Source of the DNA: Litoditis marina
Lineage: Eukaryota; Nematoda; Chromadorea; Rhabditida; Rhabditidae
Direction: 5' to 3'
DNA: 64,000 nucleotides
NCBI GenBank assembly: GCA_964036275.1
Contig: OZ038433.1
Span: 32,583,336-32,647,335 of the forward strand
The stretch's first letter is position 1, and every line of letters starts with the position of its first letter. A model generated the notes under the pieces. It was not told the origin of the DNA, did no database searches, and saw only the letters and a program-made list of their open reading frames with translations. Shown piece by piece: positions 33,214 through 45,785 of this stretch. The translations under genes and the position numbers were made by a program.

Positions 33214-35144
33214 ATTCGGCACTGAAATGCTTCTATAACTAGATTTGTTGTAGTTTGATCTAAGAATGTATTTTGATACTTGAATACAGTCAGATAAACC
33301 ACAAATAAGATCAGAGTCCGTTGAGAGAACATTGTTTACACACAGTGCATATTATTGAGATTAGTTTAACATTATGTTAAATCGAATCATGCCAAAATTG
33401 TTTTTATCCGGCCTAACTTTGTTTTTTTTAACGAAAAAGTGTTTATTCAAACGTAGGAATGATGAATATCATAAATATGATTGTTTTAAAAAGTCGTAAT
33501 GAGTTATAAAAACACGTACAGATGATAGTTCAGAAGAGCCCTGTTATCAGTAAAAAAAATTCCCTCAAAATAGTTACGACGACATCAGAAAAAGAAGAGG
33601 AATATCATAAAGATGATCACCACGATTTTCTAGCAAAAAGTGTTAAATGACATTGCTTATAGCTTCAATTGAATTTCCGATTCGATTTGGTTAGCGGAAG
33701 TACATAGATATCAGCTATCTCAGCATACATGTGCAGCGAAGTGCAAAGAATGTCATATAGCTCTCGGCGTTCGTTTTCTTAGGTTTAGCCCCCCAATTTT
33801 GGTATTTTAATAAGAAAAAGTGCGGATGAAGCAACCCTGATGAGAAGACCAAATGAATAATTTGAATCAGACTAAAGAAGGCTTTTCCACCAAGCATGAA
33901 ATTCCACTAAACCGATCCATAAATGGCAATTTGGTTCAGATTTTACTTGAAAGTTGGCACGTATTTTGTTTCTCACTTCCTACACTTCAAAGTACGGAAA
34001 CTAGTTTGGTCGGAAGTCTTTTAGAAGAAACAGTAAGAGGAAGTTTCCCAATAACTGTCGTTTACAGAAATGATCGATTCGGAATCGGAATTGATATATG
34101 ATTCAAGAAGAGAAAATGTGTTTGGGCTGTGATTGTGGAACCTGACAAACACAACGAATATCCATGCTTACTAATTAGTTTCGACGAAACACGTGTTGTT
34201 CTGAGTATATTTCATCCACCGGGACAAAAATTAACACACATGGTTTCCCCTGGGAGGAGCTCGCTCGTTGTCGTCGTCTGGAAATGACAAAAATAGCAGA
34301 GAACAAGCTCTAGATTGTATTCGAAGCTGGGTTGATAGCAGAAATTATTTCTAACGAAATATAGGTGCTTGTCCTTTCGTTGCCGTTCTATCTCGATGCA
34401 TGATTTACCATACCACTTTCGACTACATTAAAACGGGATCAAACTACAAACACAAGGATATAAGAGAATACACACCGCACAGACTCGCTCTTGGGAAGGA
34501 AACCCTTCACGCTGTGTCCGAATGTTTTTTAAGCGACCGCCACTCAATTTCCTCTAATTCGGTACTCAGACACTCTGAGACTGAATTAACACCAAGAATA
34601 CTAGAACTAAACCAAGAAAATTACGGAAGCAACACAGATTATTCAGGGTGTTTGTACAGTCTCAGAAACATTGACACCAATTCGCTTCCATCAGTCAGCC
34701 ACATAAACGAGAGAACAGGAAGGTCAATGAGACCGCAGACGATATGCGGTCTCATTGCACGCTCTGCGCTACATCGATGCTGAGAAATTGGCTGAAAACT
34801 GTCCGAATTCTGCTAACACACTGAGTTTATAGTTTGATGCACATTCCAGCCATCATATTCCAGGTGTGATGTTTGTTTTGGTCACTCCTATTACAATGGT
34901 AGTCCTAGTTGTTTCTACGAAGACAGCTACAGTATACCAAGAAATTTTCTGATTTTCTGACCCTGAAATACATCAAAACATTAATCGTGTGTTATTCATC
35001 TGTGCTTTTAATTTTTGAATTGAGCCCATTCGAACTTTGTGCAGTAACTCACTCTTGCAGACAATATGAAACAGAAAATGTATTTTTTAATAACAAAATG
35101 AATGAAAGACAGGTAAACAAAAAGTGATATGGAAAAACCAGAAA
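33214..35144. other. Spacer between the first and second Srg-like receptors
   Basis: Mostly AT-rich unique DNA. The only recognisable item is a fragment of the GATCAAACTACAAACACA repeat family near 34430-34510. A frame at 34400-34783 and one at 33853-34101 lack splice or family support. Confidence 0.5.
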
Positions 35145-38100
35145 TTAGGAATTTCCGACGATAATCATTGGCAGGTTGCCTATTTGACTGTTCCTCTTCA
35201 ATACTCTTTTTCTGATGGATGGATTTGTGATGAGCATGACCCAGGGAGAACTGAGCGAGACGAGGTCGACCACCAGGCAATTGTGACGGACCAGCCAAAT
35301 GAGCAAAGAAAACCACTTCGGATTCGGGCCGGTTTTCATAATCACGTACACTATCAACTAAAAGATAAATATTAGTCAGAAACTGTTTCATTCGTTTTAT
35401 GTAGTCCCTGCCGCGTACGGAATTGTGAATCAAGTTTGAAACTTCGATTAGTTGTGTCTTAACAGTTTTCAAGACAAATTTTGAGTTTCAAGTTCGATCC
35501 GACTCGAAAATTTTCCAAAATTCGAGTTCAACTTCAAAAACCTAGTTTGTGTTATGTTCTGGCAGAACGGAACAGCAGCCACCTGGGGCCAAGACACAGA
35601 CCCAAGAACAAGAAAAAAACGAAAAATTAAAAGCAGGTGAGGCCTGACATTTTGGAGACCGCTATGTAACATTTTCTCAAGCTTGGGCTCAATATGCAAA
35701 GAAAGGAGCCAGTCGCCAGCGAGGTTACAGAAGAGATAACCGCCAAATTCAAGAGTACCAATTATTACTGATTTATTTCCAAATGAGTTTGTCGTTCTTG
35801 GAATCGGGTGATAACGAACCTGATGTGCTGCTTGAGCTGAATGGAAAAAGAAATTGGCGGTGCCGACAATCCAAAGAGGTCGCTCTAGGAAGAGTGTACT
35901 GTCACTCGACCTTATTCTAAACACCGAGCTGACCGTCAATAGAAGTCCAAATACCGTTGTCACCACTGAGGCGTACATCGTGTATTGGGCGATCAGAAAC
36001 TGAATATTTGTCAATAACTAGATAGAAGCTTATCACCGTATTGGAGCGTGTAAAAACATGTTTGGGAAGTGAATGACCAAGCAAAGATGAAAAGATAAAA
36101 ATTAGGTAGCGACAGTATGACATCAAACACATTTGAAAGGATTGAAATTGCTATGCAACTTCACGAACATGATGTAAATAAGTTCGTAGATAAATTTGAG
36201 GGCAAAAATTATGTAGAGTTCAAACTCCGCCAAACGGTAATGGGCTACCTGACGAAAGGGTTTGGTGAAGTCGGGTGCGAACCCCATAGTTTTAATCCCC
36301 GTATATCGATAGTACATTTGAGATGGAAGAATATACCACGTACTAGCCAGAGTAATCATAAACAACAACAACCAGGCCACAACCAGAAACTTCTTCCAGA
36401 ACTGAAAACATGGTATGATTCTAACCTTTCACGTTGACTTGAGATTATATTGACAAGAAACTAAGCGTTGACTCGCAAAAAAGGTTTATTGTGTTCGAAT
36501 ATGTTTCTCTAAGTGACTGGGTTTCCGTACAGCGCAGTTTCACGTATGTCTGTGTCCCAAAAAGCAATTACAGCGCCCGATAAAATGGAACACGTTTAGT
36601 ACCGTTCCGTCCAGCTCATATCTGGTGCTGTTATCGATATAATGTTAATGCAACATAATCGACATATATCTTTCACATTATCGTGATTTGTGCTGGACGT
36701 TGGCAGTGTGAACGCGTCTCTGGCGGTGAGTTCTCCGAGTTTCGTCGCTAAGTTCCCATTGTTTGAGCATGGTATCGTTGATTACACCTGAGTCAGGTGT
36801 TGACCAGATAGTCCAGCTCAACGGTTACCTGGCGGCGTAGCAATCTCGTGAGATCCCCTCATGAACTATTCGCACGAGTTTGTCATGAGATTCTATTGAT
36901 TGCTATGCTACAACATTAAGAGTAGCTCATGAGGTATCTCATCAGGAACTCATATGAACTTCTCATGAGGTTGGACGATTTGCTACGCCGCCTGGTTAAT
37001 GAGCTTTTTCTACGCAGAAGGCTAGTTAGTGCTCCCACCTGTTTGTAGTGCACGGGGAAATAAAGTGCAGTCCATCGGTTGAAGGTGATGAACAGTGCCG
37101 AGTATAACTGCCAAATCTTGAGGAATCCAATCAGAAAGTACGGTATAGTCAAATGGGGTCCCAGCGGCATGTACACGATACAGGAACGACAAACTGTTGA
37201 CATCGGAAATCTCTTCACAACCCAGTCGAGAAGGACATAGGTAAGGTTCTGGAAAGTGTATAGCATGAATGGAAGCTATGAAGTTTGATTGGTGCGAATA
37301 TCGAAAAAACCACTGACGGATAGATTTTAGTGATCAAAATTACGTGAAAGTTTGAGTGATATTAACGTTACCATGTTATTGACAAGAGGGAAAGTATAGT
37401 ATAGTCGCTTATTTTTTTCGAGAAAGACAGCGAAGCGTTTGATTGTTTGAGCAGTGCGGGGCAAGCGGTCCTTGATTACTTGCGAACAGACGAGAGAGTG
37501 TGTAGATCAAAGATACGCAGACGAATTGGCCGCTCGCCAAATTCCGCCCTTACCGAAATTGACCGTGCAACAGTCCACAACGGTTTGACATAACCTATGC
37601 CATCATTACCATATAGCCATCTAATACGTAGTGTCGGTAGAAAGACGTTTTGTAGAGAGAAGAAGTTCGGATGTGATACAAAAGCTTCAAGTACACCAAC
37701 ACAGACGGAATCCCTGTAAACTTGAAAACTTTGGAACAAAACATTGACCAATCGAACTGATGCTTGAACTATCGCGAACTTTCAAATACAAGCTACGATT
37801 GTTTACGGTCTCTGCTGCCATATCCCGCTGTGTTTGCAGTGCGATCTCATCGGTTTTCGGTCTCAACTAAAAATTCATGGCGTGAATTGGGACAAAACTA
37901 CAAGCACTATACCATGTATTAAATCATTTGGTTGATAATCAATCTAGCTTTGTGTCCGTCGATAATGATTGGTCATGATTCGAAGTGCGCACGTACGTTC
38001 CATTATGTTCCATGTTTTGTTTGTGTCCAAGTTCAGTCATTGGCCCCTATAGGGTACCCATTTTCCGACGAATTGTTATGGTAGAGGTTCGGCAAGTGTA

Positions 38101-39521
38101 CTGAGTGTGTCACTATACTTTTCAGGGCAAGTACCTGTTTTGATTTAACCAATGAAAAAGCTTTCTCTGGTTCCACCTCACACACTCCCTGAGGATTAGG
38201 GTTGTTAATCGAGTTGAAAATTTCGAGTTTTTCGAGTTTCGAGTTTTTCGAGTTTTCGCAAATTCGAGTTTTTCGAGTTTCGAGTTTTTCGAGTTTCCGA
38301 AAATTCGAGTTTTTCGAGTTTCGAGTTTTTCGAGTTTTCGATATTTCGAGTTTTTCGAGTTTCGAGTTTTTCGAGTTCTGAAAATTTCGAGTTTTTCGAG
38401 TTTCGAGTTTTTCGAGTTCGGAAATTTTCGAGTTTTTCGAGTTTCGAGTTGAACTCAGAACTCGAAATTTCGAGTTTTTCGAGTTTTCTTGTTGAAAATT
38501 TCGAGTTTTTCGAGTTTCAATCTCAAAAAATTCGAGTTTTTCGAGTTTCGAGTTTTTCGAGTTTCAGAAAATTCGAGTTTTTCGAGTTTCGAGTTTTTCG
38601 AGTTTCAGAAAATTCGAGTTTTTCGAGTTTCGAGTTTTTCGAGTTTTCGAAATTTCGAGTTTTTCGAGTTTCGAGTTTTTCGAGTTTTCGAAATTTCGAG
38701 TTTTTCGAGTTTCGAGTTGAACTCGAAACTCGAAATTTCGAGTTTATTTCGAGTTTTTCGAGTTCGAGTTTATTTTTTAACAACCCTACTGAGGATCCTG
38801 TAGTGTTAGCGCACTGCGGGAGACCCGCGTTCCGTCCGCTAAGTCACGCGAGACATTGTAAATTTAATAATTGTTCACTGGGCTCTAATTAAAAGGTCAG
38901 AGGCCGTGTGCATGAAACACCCCGGGCCGGGTTGGGATGCTATCCCGAGCTATTTCCCGGCCAATTCAGCTCGGGATAGCATCCCAACACGGCCGGGGAT
39001 GTTTAATGCATACGGCCTCAGGCCGGGACTTGCGGACTTGCGTGACCATAAATAGTTTCACCTGATATGCACTCAAAATTTGGATACCAATGATGCGTAC
39101 CTTTGCCAGGTAAGCGTATACTGGGTATGACACCTCATCACACTCTGTTTTTAGTTTGATCCCATAGATTTTCGGTCGATATGCGTTAATGTCGGATTCT
39201 AACCAAAGCGATATGTTGCTAACTCCTTATAGAAGAGAACTCGGAAATATTGCAAACACGATAGAGTTTTATTTAAAGTTTTTTTACTATGAAACTATTA
39301 ACATTTATGAATTATTCTAATACACCTTTTTACATACCATACGCAGCTGTCACCATGTAGAGATAAAATACGGAATTTCGGTAGAACATAGGTCCCCCCA
39401 GAAACTGTTGATTGAAGTGCACTATGTTCTTTGCGAAACTTCGATTTTCCGGAAGTGGGGGATATTTTCCACCGCTTGCTTCAAACTTATCAAAGGTCTG
39501 CCAAACCCAGTCGAAGCTCAT
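35145..39521 (-). CDS. Srg-like seven-transmembrane chemoreceptor, copy 2 of 3
   Basis: Exons 39338-39521 (ATG), 37610-37713, 37039-37248, 36249-36401, 35820-35999 and 35145-35357 close in phase to 347 residues. It has the same plan and motifs as copy 1: MSFDWVW start, YGIPS, FYRHYVLDGYM, CRSCIVYMPLGPHLT, NRWTALY, FWKKFLVVAW, FLIAQYTMYA, LVRHNCLVVDLVSLSSPW. Exons 1, 2 and 3 are exactly the same length as in copies 1 and 3 (184, 104, 210 nt); exons 4-6 differ by one codon each. TTTCAG lies 7 nt before the ATG. Introns are large and full of insertions: a GGCGGCGTAGCAAT MITE (36831-36992), the 190-bp repeat, the 592-bp satellite-cored element and a hairpin MITE. No defect seen in the coding frame; presumably a functional sensory receptor. 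Confidence 0.86.
36831..36992. mobile_element. MITE, GGCGCCGTAGCAATC-TIR family, copy 2
   Basis: GGCGGCGTAGCAATCTCGTGAG at the left, GATTTGCTACGCCGCC at the right, core of CTCATGAG palindromes. Its right end is 46 bp from the exon-3 donor of the second Srg-like receptor. Confidence 0.75.
37385..37600 (-). repeat. 190-bp interspersed repeat, copy 4 (inverted)
   Basis: GCGGGGCAAGCGGTCCTTGATTAC, GAGAGTGTGTAGATCAAAGAT, CCGCTCGCCAAATTCCGCCC, ending CAGTCCACAACGGTTTGACA. Lies in intron 2 of the second Srg-like receptor. Confidence 0.75.
37800..37915. repeat. ATCAAACTACAAACACAG repeat family
   Basis: Shares CTGCC(C/A)TATCCCGC.GTGTTTG and GGTTTTCGG words with 59525-59635 and 48170-48300. Related fragments lie at 44700-44860 and 51050-51190. 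Complete copies start and end with complementary GTAGTTTGAT / ATCAAACTAC words, so this is likely a small fold-back element. Confidence 0.5.
38197..38788. mobile_element. Satellite-cored hAT-like element, 592 bp, TTTCGAGTTT core
   Basis: TAGGGTTGTTAATCGAG and TTTTTTAACAACCCTA termini with perfect 8-bp duplications CTGAGGAT (38189-38196 and 38789-38796). Almost the whole interior is a TTCGAGTTTTTCGAGTTTCG array with short spacer variants. Frames across it (Phe/Glu/Ser-rich) are artefacts. Lies in intron 1 of the second Srg-like receptor. Confidence 0.9.
38900..39019. mobile_element. 120-bp hairpin MITE
   Basis: About 50-bp inverted arms: GAGGCCGTGTGCATGAAACA, then GTTGGGATGCTATCCCGAGC, mirrored by GCTCGGGATAGCATCCCAAC and TGTTTAATGCATACGGCCTC, around a short loop. 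Single copy in this window. Confidence 0.75.
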
Positions 39522-42500
39522 ACTCAAACTGAAATGAGAGCTGTCACCACATGCATTTGACTTCAAGTTAGAGCAATCAACAGGAACGGGGGAATGCGAT
39601 ATGAACATAGTAATAGCTGAATAGTGAAAAAAAGGGACCAAAGCATGTGATTCCTATTAGTATTACTATTATCCCTGAACTGACATATTCGAATTTTCTG
39701 TTTATTTTTTCGAATAGATCATATATGTGCTTCACGGTACCAGCACGCCAAAAATTTTGGGGGTGGGTGGGGATTATTTTGAAACAGTCCAAGAATAGTA
39801 AAAACAGAGAACTACTCAGCCAATCACCCAGGAATGAACTCAGGAAGATGATGTATTGTTATGTTGTTATGACTGTTTTTTTCACAGGTGAATAGTAGAA
39901 ACTCATGTGTCCCGTGGCACGAGGAAGTTTGTCGACTTTCTGAAACTGTTGAGAGTATTCTTACGATTGGTGAATGTATCACGATCAAAAGCCTATCACT
40001 AAAAAGCCAAAATACATCACAGAGAGTCGAGTATTTTACTAGTAAACTACTACTCTTATGTAACAACGGCCTGACCAGAAGAATCACTTTAAAAGCATTT
40101 ATCTAGTTTAAAAAAAACAGTGCTTGGACGACTTCTAGCTATTGTAAATTGGTCACTTGAAGAAAATAACTTTTTCGGATAAAATTTAAAATTTCGAGAT
40201 TGAGAACAAATTGTGTCCTCAACACGATTGGCGATAAAAGTCCATTAATATACAAACAGGTGAAGTTGAGAAATTTGTCTATGATTAGTTATATCAGACA
40301 GTTAGACCTTTTCATGAACTGAAGTCAAAACAGACACTTTGCACTGTTTGGGGAGCCAAAACATCGGAGTAGGATTTGAATCAACGATGGTTAAACTTTT
40401 CATCAAACTTTTATATTCTCTGAAAATTAACCTCAATCTTATTGGGACACCGCCTAAGTATGATTAGAAATGACGAGAGCTAACAAGTTCGAACCATCAG
40501 CATGAGGCCAATAGTAGAAACAGAGAACTCATCTAGCTGATTAGCAACTGTTGACTTCCATGAAAATAGTGCACTGAGATGACTAGTATTCCCTCAGTGA
40601 ATTGTCGATATTAGTAGTACAACTAGTAGTATAGCGCATCCCTCGAACAGAGCTCAAAAGTGGTAATAGTGGCGGACGGTGACCATTATACCAACTGGGC
40701 TTATAGAAAGTTGTGAGCGAATCGTATATATGTGTTCTCACACAGCACAAAGAGAGATATACAGTTCACCCGCCCCTTTCACCCAGCGACAACTATAACA
40801 GGGTAACCATATCCTTTTATTCTCAATGTGAAAAGTCACGTGTTCAATCGCGAATAAAATTAGATTCTATTCTCACTGTTGTGTGCTAGTGGTGCTACCT
40901 CGTACTTCTACAGAGAGTAATTAGTCGACAATCGACAATCGACATCTATATCGAAAGTGAAAATAAATTATAAAGGTAAGTCAGCTGCAAAAGAATTGTG
41001 ATCAGCAAGACTCAGGAAGAACTGAGTAAGACAAGCTAGACCTGACCAGTTTAAGAGAGACAAAACATGAGTAGAGGATACCAAATTGGTTTCAAACATT
41101 ATCGGAAATCAACCATGGTTCCTAGAGAACTGTCATATTACACCAGGCGTGGTGTGCAATCCTCACACTGACATTGAATTCCATTCAAAGGGGACAGGAA
41201 TGAGAGTTAATATGAAAGAGCTTATCAAGAGAACTCTATACGTACAACTTTTAATTCAAACTAACGAACCTAATTTCCATACGGTTGACACGTGTTTGCC
41301 TGTTTTTACGCGCGCAACGTTGTATTTAGGTACCCTGGAATACCTAAACTAGCTTTCCATTCTTCCTCTCTTTAGTTACATGTTAGCTACGATGGAGAGT
41401 TTCCGACGTTCATGTCGAATCTAAACTCTTGTTCGAGTGGTTTTCCGACTTGGACGATGTTTTGGGCTGAGTGCGTTAGAAGTACGAGGAACATCTTTCA
41501 TTTGTCTGCTTGCTTTAGAGATACATTCTAACTTTTCGCGAAACGTTGTACACACTGAACAAATGAACCATGAACCACACAAGGGAACATTGACTTTTTT
41601 ACGTGTACTCTGTCTTGGATTTACTTTCGGTTTAGATTTTGGAGATACTTATTCTCGAAACTTCGGCTCGTCAGTTATTCGAATGTTTAGGGTACGATCT
41701 CGATTACGAACGAATTATTCATTTCATTACTACCAAACCTTTCACAGTACAATTACCATAAATTCAGTACATTCGAGTTGCGTAAGTGTTGTCAGAACTG
41801 TGAAATTTCCTTCAGATTTCCTACTAGATAGATTGTTTGGTAATATTCTCGACGTAGATAGTTAGAATGTGTACTGAGAAGTTATTTTATAACAAAAGTT
41901 TTTTGAAATATGTGTTGTTTGACAGTTGTTACATACTTGAACGAGCGTGAACAAACTAGGGCTGTTAGAATTGGAATTGGAATTGGAATTGGAATTGGAA
42001 TTGAAAGAATTGAGATATTCTTCCAAAAGAATTGCAATTCCAATTCTTTTTGTGTGTGAAAAAGAATTGGAATTGCAATTCCAATTCTTTTGAATGTCAA
42101 ATAATTTTGGAATTGCAATTCCAATTCTTTTCTATGTCAAAATATATCTGGAATTGCAATTCCATTTCTTTCGTATGTCAGAACAACTGGAATTGGAATT
42201 GGAATTGACTTGATTCTCTCTCGGAATTTATACAGGTTTAATTTTCACTAAATTACTATTGTTTTTGATGTATCAAGTTCACTTCAAAGGAAACTAACAG
42301 TTTTTGTTTGTTTCTCTGCGTTTTTCGAAAAAAACTGCCATGAAATCGGAAAAATGATTTGGAATTGGAATTGAAAATTTGAGATTTTTTGGAATTGATT
42401 GGAATTGGAATTGGAATTGACTCGGCTTTGAAAACCTGAGAGGAATTGGAATTGACAATTCTCATTCTCCAAAAACTGATTAGAATTGGAATTGGAATTG

Positions 42501-42656
42501 ACTGGTTTTTGAAATCTAGAAAGAATTGGAATTGGAATTGACTTGCTTTTTGGAATTGATTAACAACCCTAGAACAAACGCTTCGCTTTGAAAACAATTG
42601 TTCATGGTCTAGCGAACACGTTTCCCATAAACAATACTTGATTTCATGAGAATTTT
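39522..42656. other. Spacer between the second and third Srg-like receptors
   Basis: Contains a decayed tRNA/SINE-related piece (about 40675-40815, sharing ACCATTATACCAACT.GGCT and ACACAGCACAAA.GAGATATACA with 58545-58625) and the satellite-cored element at 41957-42571. A 142-codon frame at 41437-41865 has no recognised domain, no family match and AT-rich third positions; I do not call it a gene. Confidence 0.5.
41957..42571. mobile_element. Satellite-cored hAT-like element, 615 bp, GGAATT core
   Basis: TAGGGCTGTTAGAATTGG and GATTAACAACCCTA termini with perfect 8-bp duplications GAACAAAC (41949-41956 and 42572-42579). The core is arrays of TTGGAATTGGAA and GAATTGCAATTCC, a different word from the TTCGAG and TTCGATT cores of its relatives. 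Confidence 0.9.
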
Positions 42657-44353
42657 CTATGCAACGTTGTTTGGATGTAATGATTGTGTTGAGAATATCC
42701 TCGCGGAATCGTTGTTGAATAGTGCCTCTCTTATCGACTTCTTGGTGATGATGAGAGTCCAGGGAGAGCTCAGAGACACAATATCCACCACGAAACAGTT
42801 GTAACGGATCAAAAAAGAAGCAATCGGTGACCTGAGGGGATTGGAAGCTGTCTTGAAGATCATGTACTGGGTCAGCTGCAACATTGGAGTGTGCTGCTGC
42901 ATAACTGACACAGTCAATGACACCACCCTAAAACAACTCCGAACGCAGAAGGTCTGATAACAGAACGAAGATAGGACCAGGCTCATTCTGGAACGCCAAT
43001 CAAAATAAGGACAGAGCAGTTTGCTGACTTTCATCGTCGTTTTCGGTTTCCTTTGCGAAGTGGAACTCTATGAACCCTTCCACCACAGCTTTCACCTGAA
43101 ATCACCTGCATTCCAGCTAGTACTGAATGGAACATGAAGTTCACCATGCCCAACACCAACAGGGGACGCTCGAACTCCGGAGCCAAACTGGGAGCGTGCT
43201 CGCGTAGTTTCATACGTACGTAGTAGTTTCCGAGCTGATAGTGAAGAACGAACCGAGGACCAAAGTAATGATGGAGGCAAGGGGTGCATGTTCACTTATC
43301 AGAAACTGAAGACATTTGACTAGTTTGAAGCGAAATAATGGACGATTCCTTCGGACCCACGGTCAACCACCTAAGTAACCAAAAATAAAACTACCACACT
43401 TTGTCCCGCGTAGTTTTTTCGTCCGCTTACTTTTTTTTCTTCTACATCCGCTAACTTCTAGAGTTCGTTGCCGTTAAGATTAATGAAAATTGAAACTTTT
43501 TATAGGTCAACATTCATTTGAATGTGACGACCAACACAACTAACTAGTGATTATCATGACCTTCCATAAAAGATGGACTCAAATATGTATGAATGACAAA
43601 AACATTATTCTAATGCACGAAAGCGTGACACAATTATTTTTTGACAACGAAAAATCATTAACCATGTCTTTCAGTTTAGTTTTCATCCTACCTTTTTGTA
43701 TGGTCGTGTGAACACCATAATAGCTCCGTCATCTATTTCTCCGATAGCGCGGAAATATGCTTGTGATAGGAGAATGTACCATGTGCTACCAAGGGTGACC
43801 AAATAGATCAATATCCATCCATAGCACAGGTAATTTTGCCTAGAAGGTATTTCCAACAATGAGGACATGCTCCCATATTTTTTTGATCATAACGAATACA
43901 CTTTTTTGTTTGACCAATTCTGTTTGTACACCGAAAATTCATTCTCAGTGTGTTTCTACCGGAGATTCTAACTAGCTACTTCACTGTTTTCGCTAAAGTG
44001 TGAGAAGTGACAATTTTGTAGTTTTTCATTCGTTTTTTACATCATAGTTTTTGAGTCAAGATTGACATGCGGTAAGATGAAACTACAATCTCAGCAGAGC
44101 TAGATGTAGAGTATTGACACAGCTACCCAGTTACCTTTTTGTAACTCAGTGGAAAGTACAATACCGTCCATCTGTTGAAACTGATCAGCAGCGCCGAGTA
44201 CAGTTGCCATATTTTCAGGAAATGAATAAGAAAATATGGGATAGTCAGATGGGGCCCAATGGGCATGTAGACAAAACAGGCACGGCAGATCGTAGAGATC
44301 AGAACACGTTTGAAAAGCCAGTTGATCAGCACGGCAAACAGGTTCTGCAACGA

Positions 44354-44460
44354 TAGGGTTGTTCGAGTCAAACTCGAAACTCGGCTCGAAAAAACTCGAG
44401 AATTACCCAACACTCGAAAACTCAATTTTGCCCAACTCGAAAACTCGAAAATTGGTGTTT
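44354..44460. mobile_element. Satellite-cored hAT-like element, truncated
   Basis: TAGGGTTGTTCGAGTC terminus at 44354 followed by ACTCGAAAACTCG words; no right terminus or target duplication was found. Lies against the 3' splice site of exon 3 of the third Srg-like receptor (minus strand). Confidence 0.6.
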
Positions 44461-45702
44461 TGGATCCGAAACCTAAGGTTTTTACATTTTATTTTTAAAA
44501 TTTACACTAACTTTACTTCTCACTATTCGTATTACGTTGGCACCCTCTTGAGTTTTGTTAGGAGCCAATTCAATACAGCATCAATTCAGAATTAACTGTT
44601 GATGAAACGTTTTTTTCTTAAAATATCTATTCATTTGCTTTGTGAACATTCAAAACGAAAAACGAGGCACCTCCAGTCTATCAAGCATAGATACGGTTGT
44701 AAGTGACCAAGTCTCCGATGTAGTTTGAGCCCAAAACATGCCCATGTGAACTACTTCGGACGGAAAAGCGACGAGATTCAACTACAAACACAGATGAAGA
44801 CACGTGCACCGTACAGACTCGCTTCCAAAACAAGTGAACCGCAGTGTATAGTAAACAACTGCCTATTTGCAGTTTGAGCGGTACGCATTTGAAAAAACAT
44901 ACCATGTATCCATCAAGAACGTAGTGTTTATAGAACAATGCTTCGTAGAGAACAGACTTTTCGATGTACCGAATCAGTGTCATGTACAGATATGTAGAGG
45001 GAAGTTCTGGAAACAGGTCTGCTGTTGTGGGAATGTTCTGCTTTTTCACCGCAACCTGCGTCTCTTCAAACATACGCTCTTGCTCTGCTCTAACTTTTCG
45101 CCAAGTCCAAACCTGAGCAAACCGCAGACGAGGGGTCGAATCAAAGTGGCGGAACATTCCAACATGTTTACTCTGGTATCTCTCTCATTCCTACGTATAT
45201 GAAAGAGATACCAGAGTGAATATGTTATAATACAGTGCATATGGGTGTCTTCGTATTTCACACCCTAATCTGTATAGTCGTGGACCACGGATAATCGGGT
45301 GAAAAGACGGTGTTATAGGTTGACCGGGTGTTAGCAGGGGCGCGCAGATGGCATCAATCAATACTATTTTTGGAAGTTCTGCCAATGCATTGTGCTTTTA
45401 CATTCTATTTTCAATTTAGTGTTGGTTAATTCTTTTTAAATAAGCTCTTTCATTCAAAACTATTATTGTCAAGCCATAGCAAAGATATAAGAACAAAAGA
45501 AATATGTAAATGGGAGGCTTTTTTCATAAAACATTTTCAAAAAGTTGAAAATTTCCGAACAAATGTTTTGACTACTCTACTATTTTTTATTAACTATCTT
45601 GAAACGTTTTAAATCTACCGTCATAATTCCTTACTAGGAGTGCTTTCATTTAGTTCAATATCTAGAGTTGTTCACATATCTATTCTTCCCGAGCATTGCA
45701 GA

Positions 45703-45785
45703 GGTTGGCCCATTTAGCGCAGTGACAGTGTGGCGGTACTACAATCCTACTAGCCACGGGTTCGATTCCCGTGAAATGAATTTTC
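45703..45785 (+). repeat. tRNA-like sequence (SINE head)
   Basis: Box-A-like TTAGCGCAGTGACAG and box-B-like GGGTTCGATTCCC with a paired T arm (ACGGG/CCCGT). The acceptor stem pairs only partly and the anticodon arm is unclear, so it is not called a working tRNA. Lies in intron 1 of the third Srg-like receptor. Confidence 0.5.

Noticed and set aside
38449..38892. 147-codon and 104-codon Phe/Glu/Ser-rich frames
   Set aside because: Direct translation of the TTTCGAGTTT array inside a transposon.
41437..41865. 142-codon frame
   Set aside because: No recognisable domain, AT-rich third positions, no splice context; long frames of this size occur by chance in such DNA.
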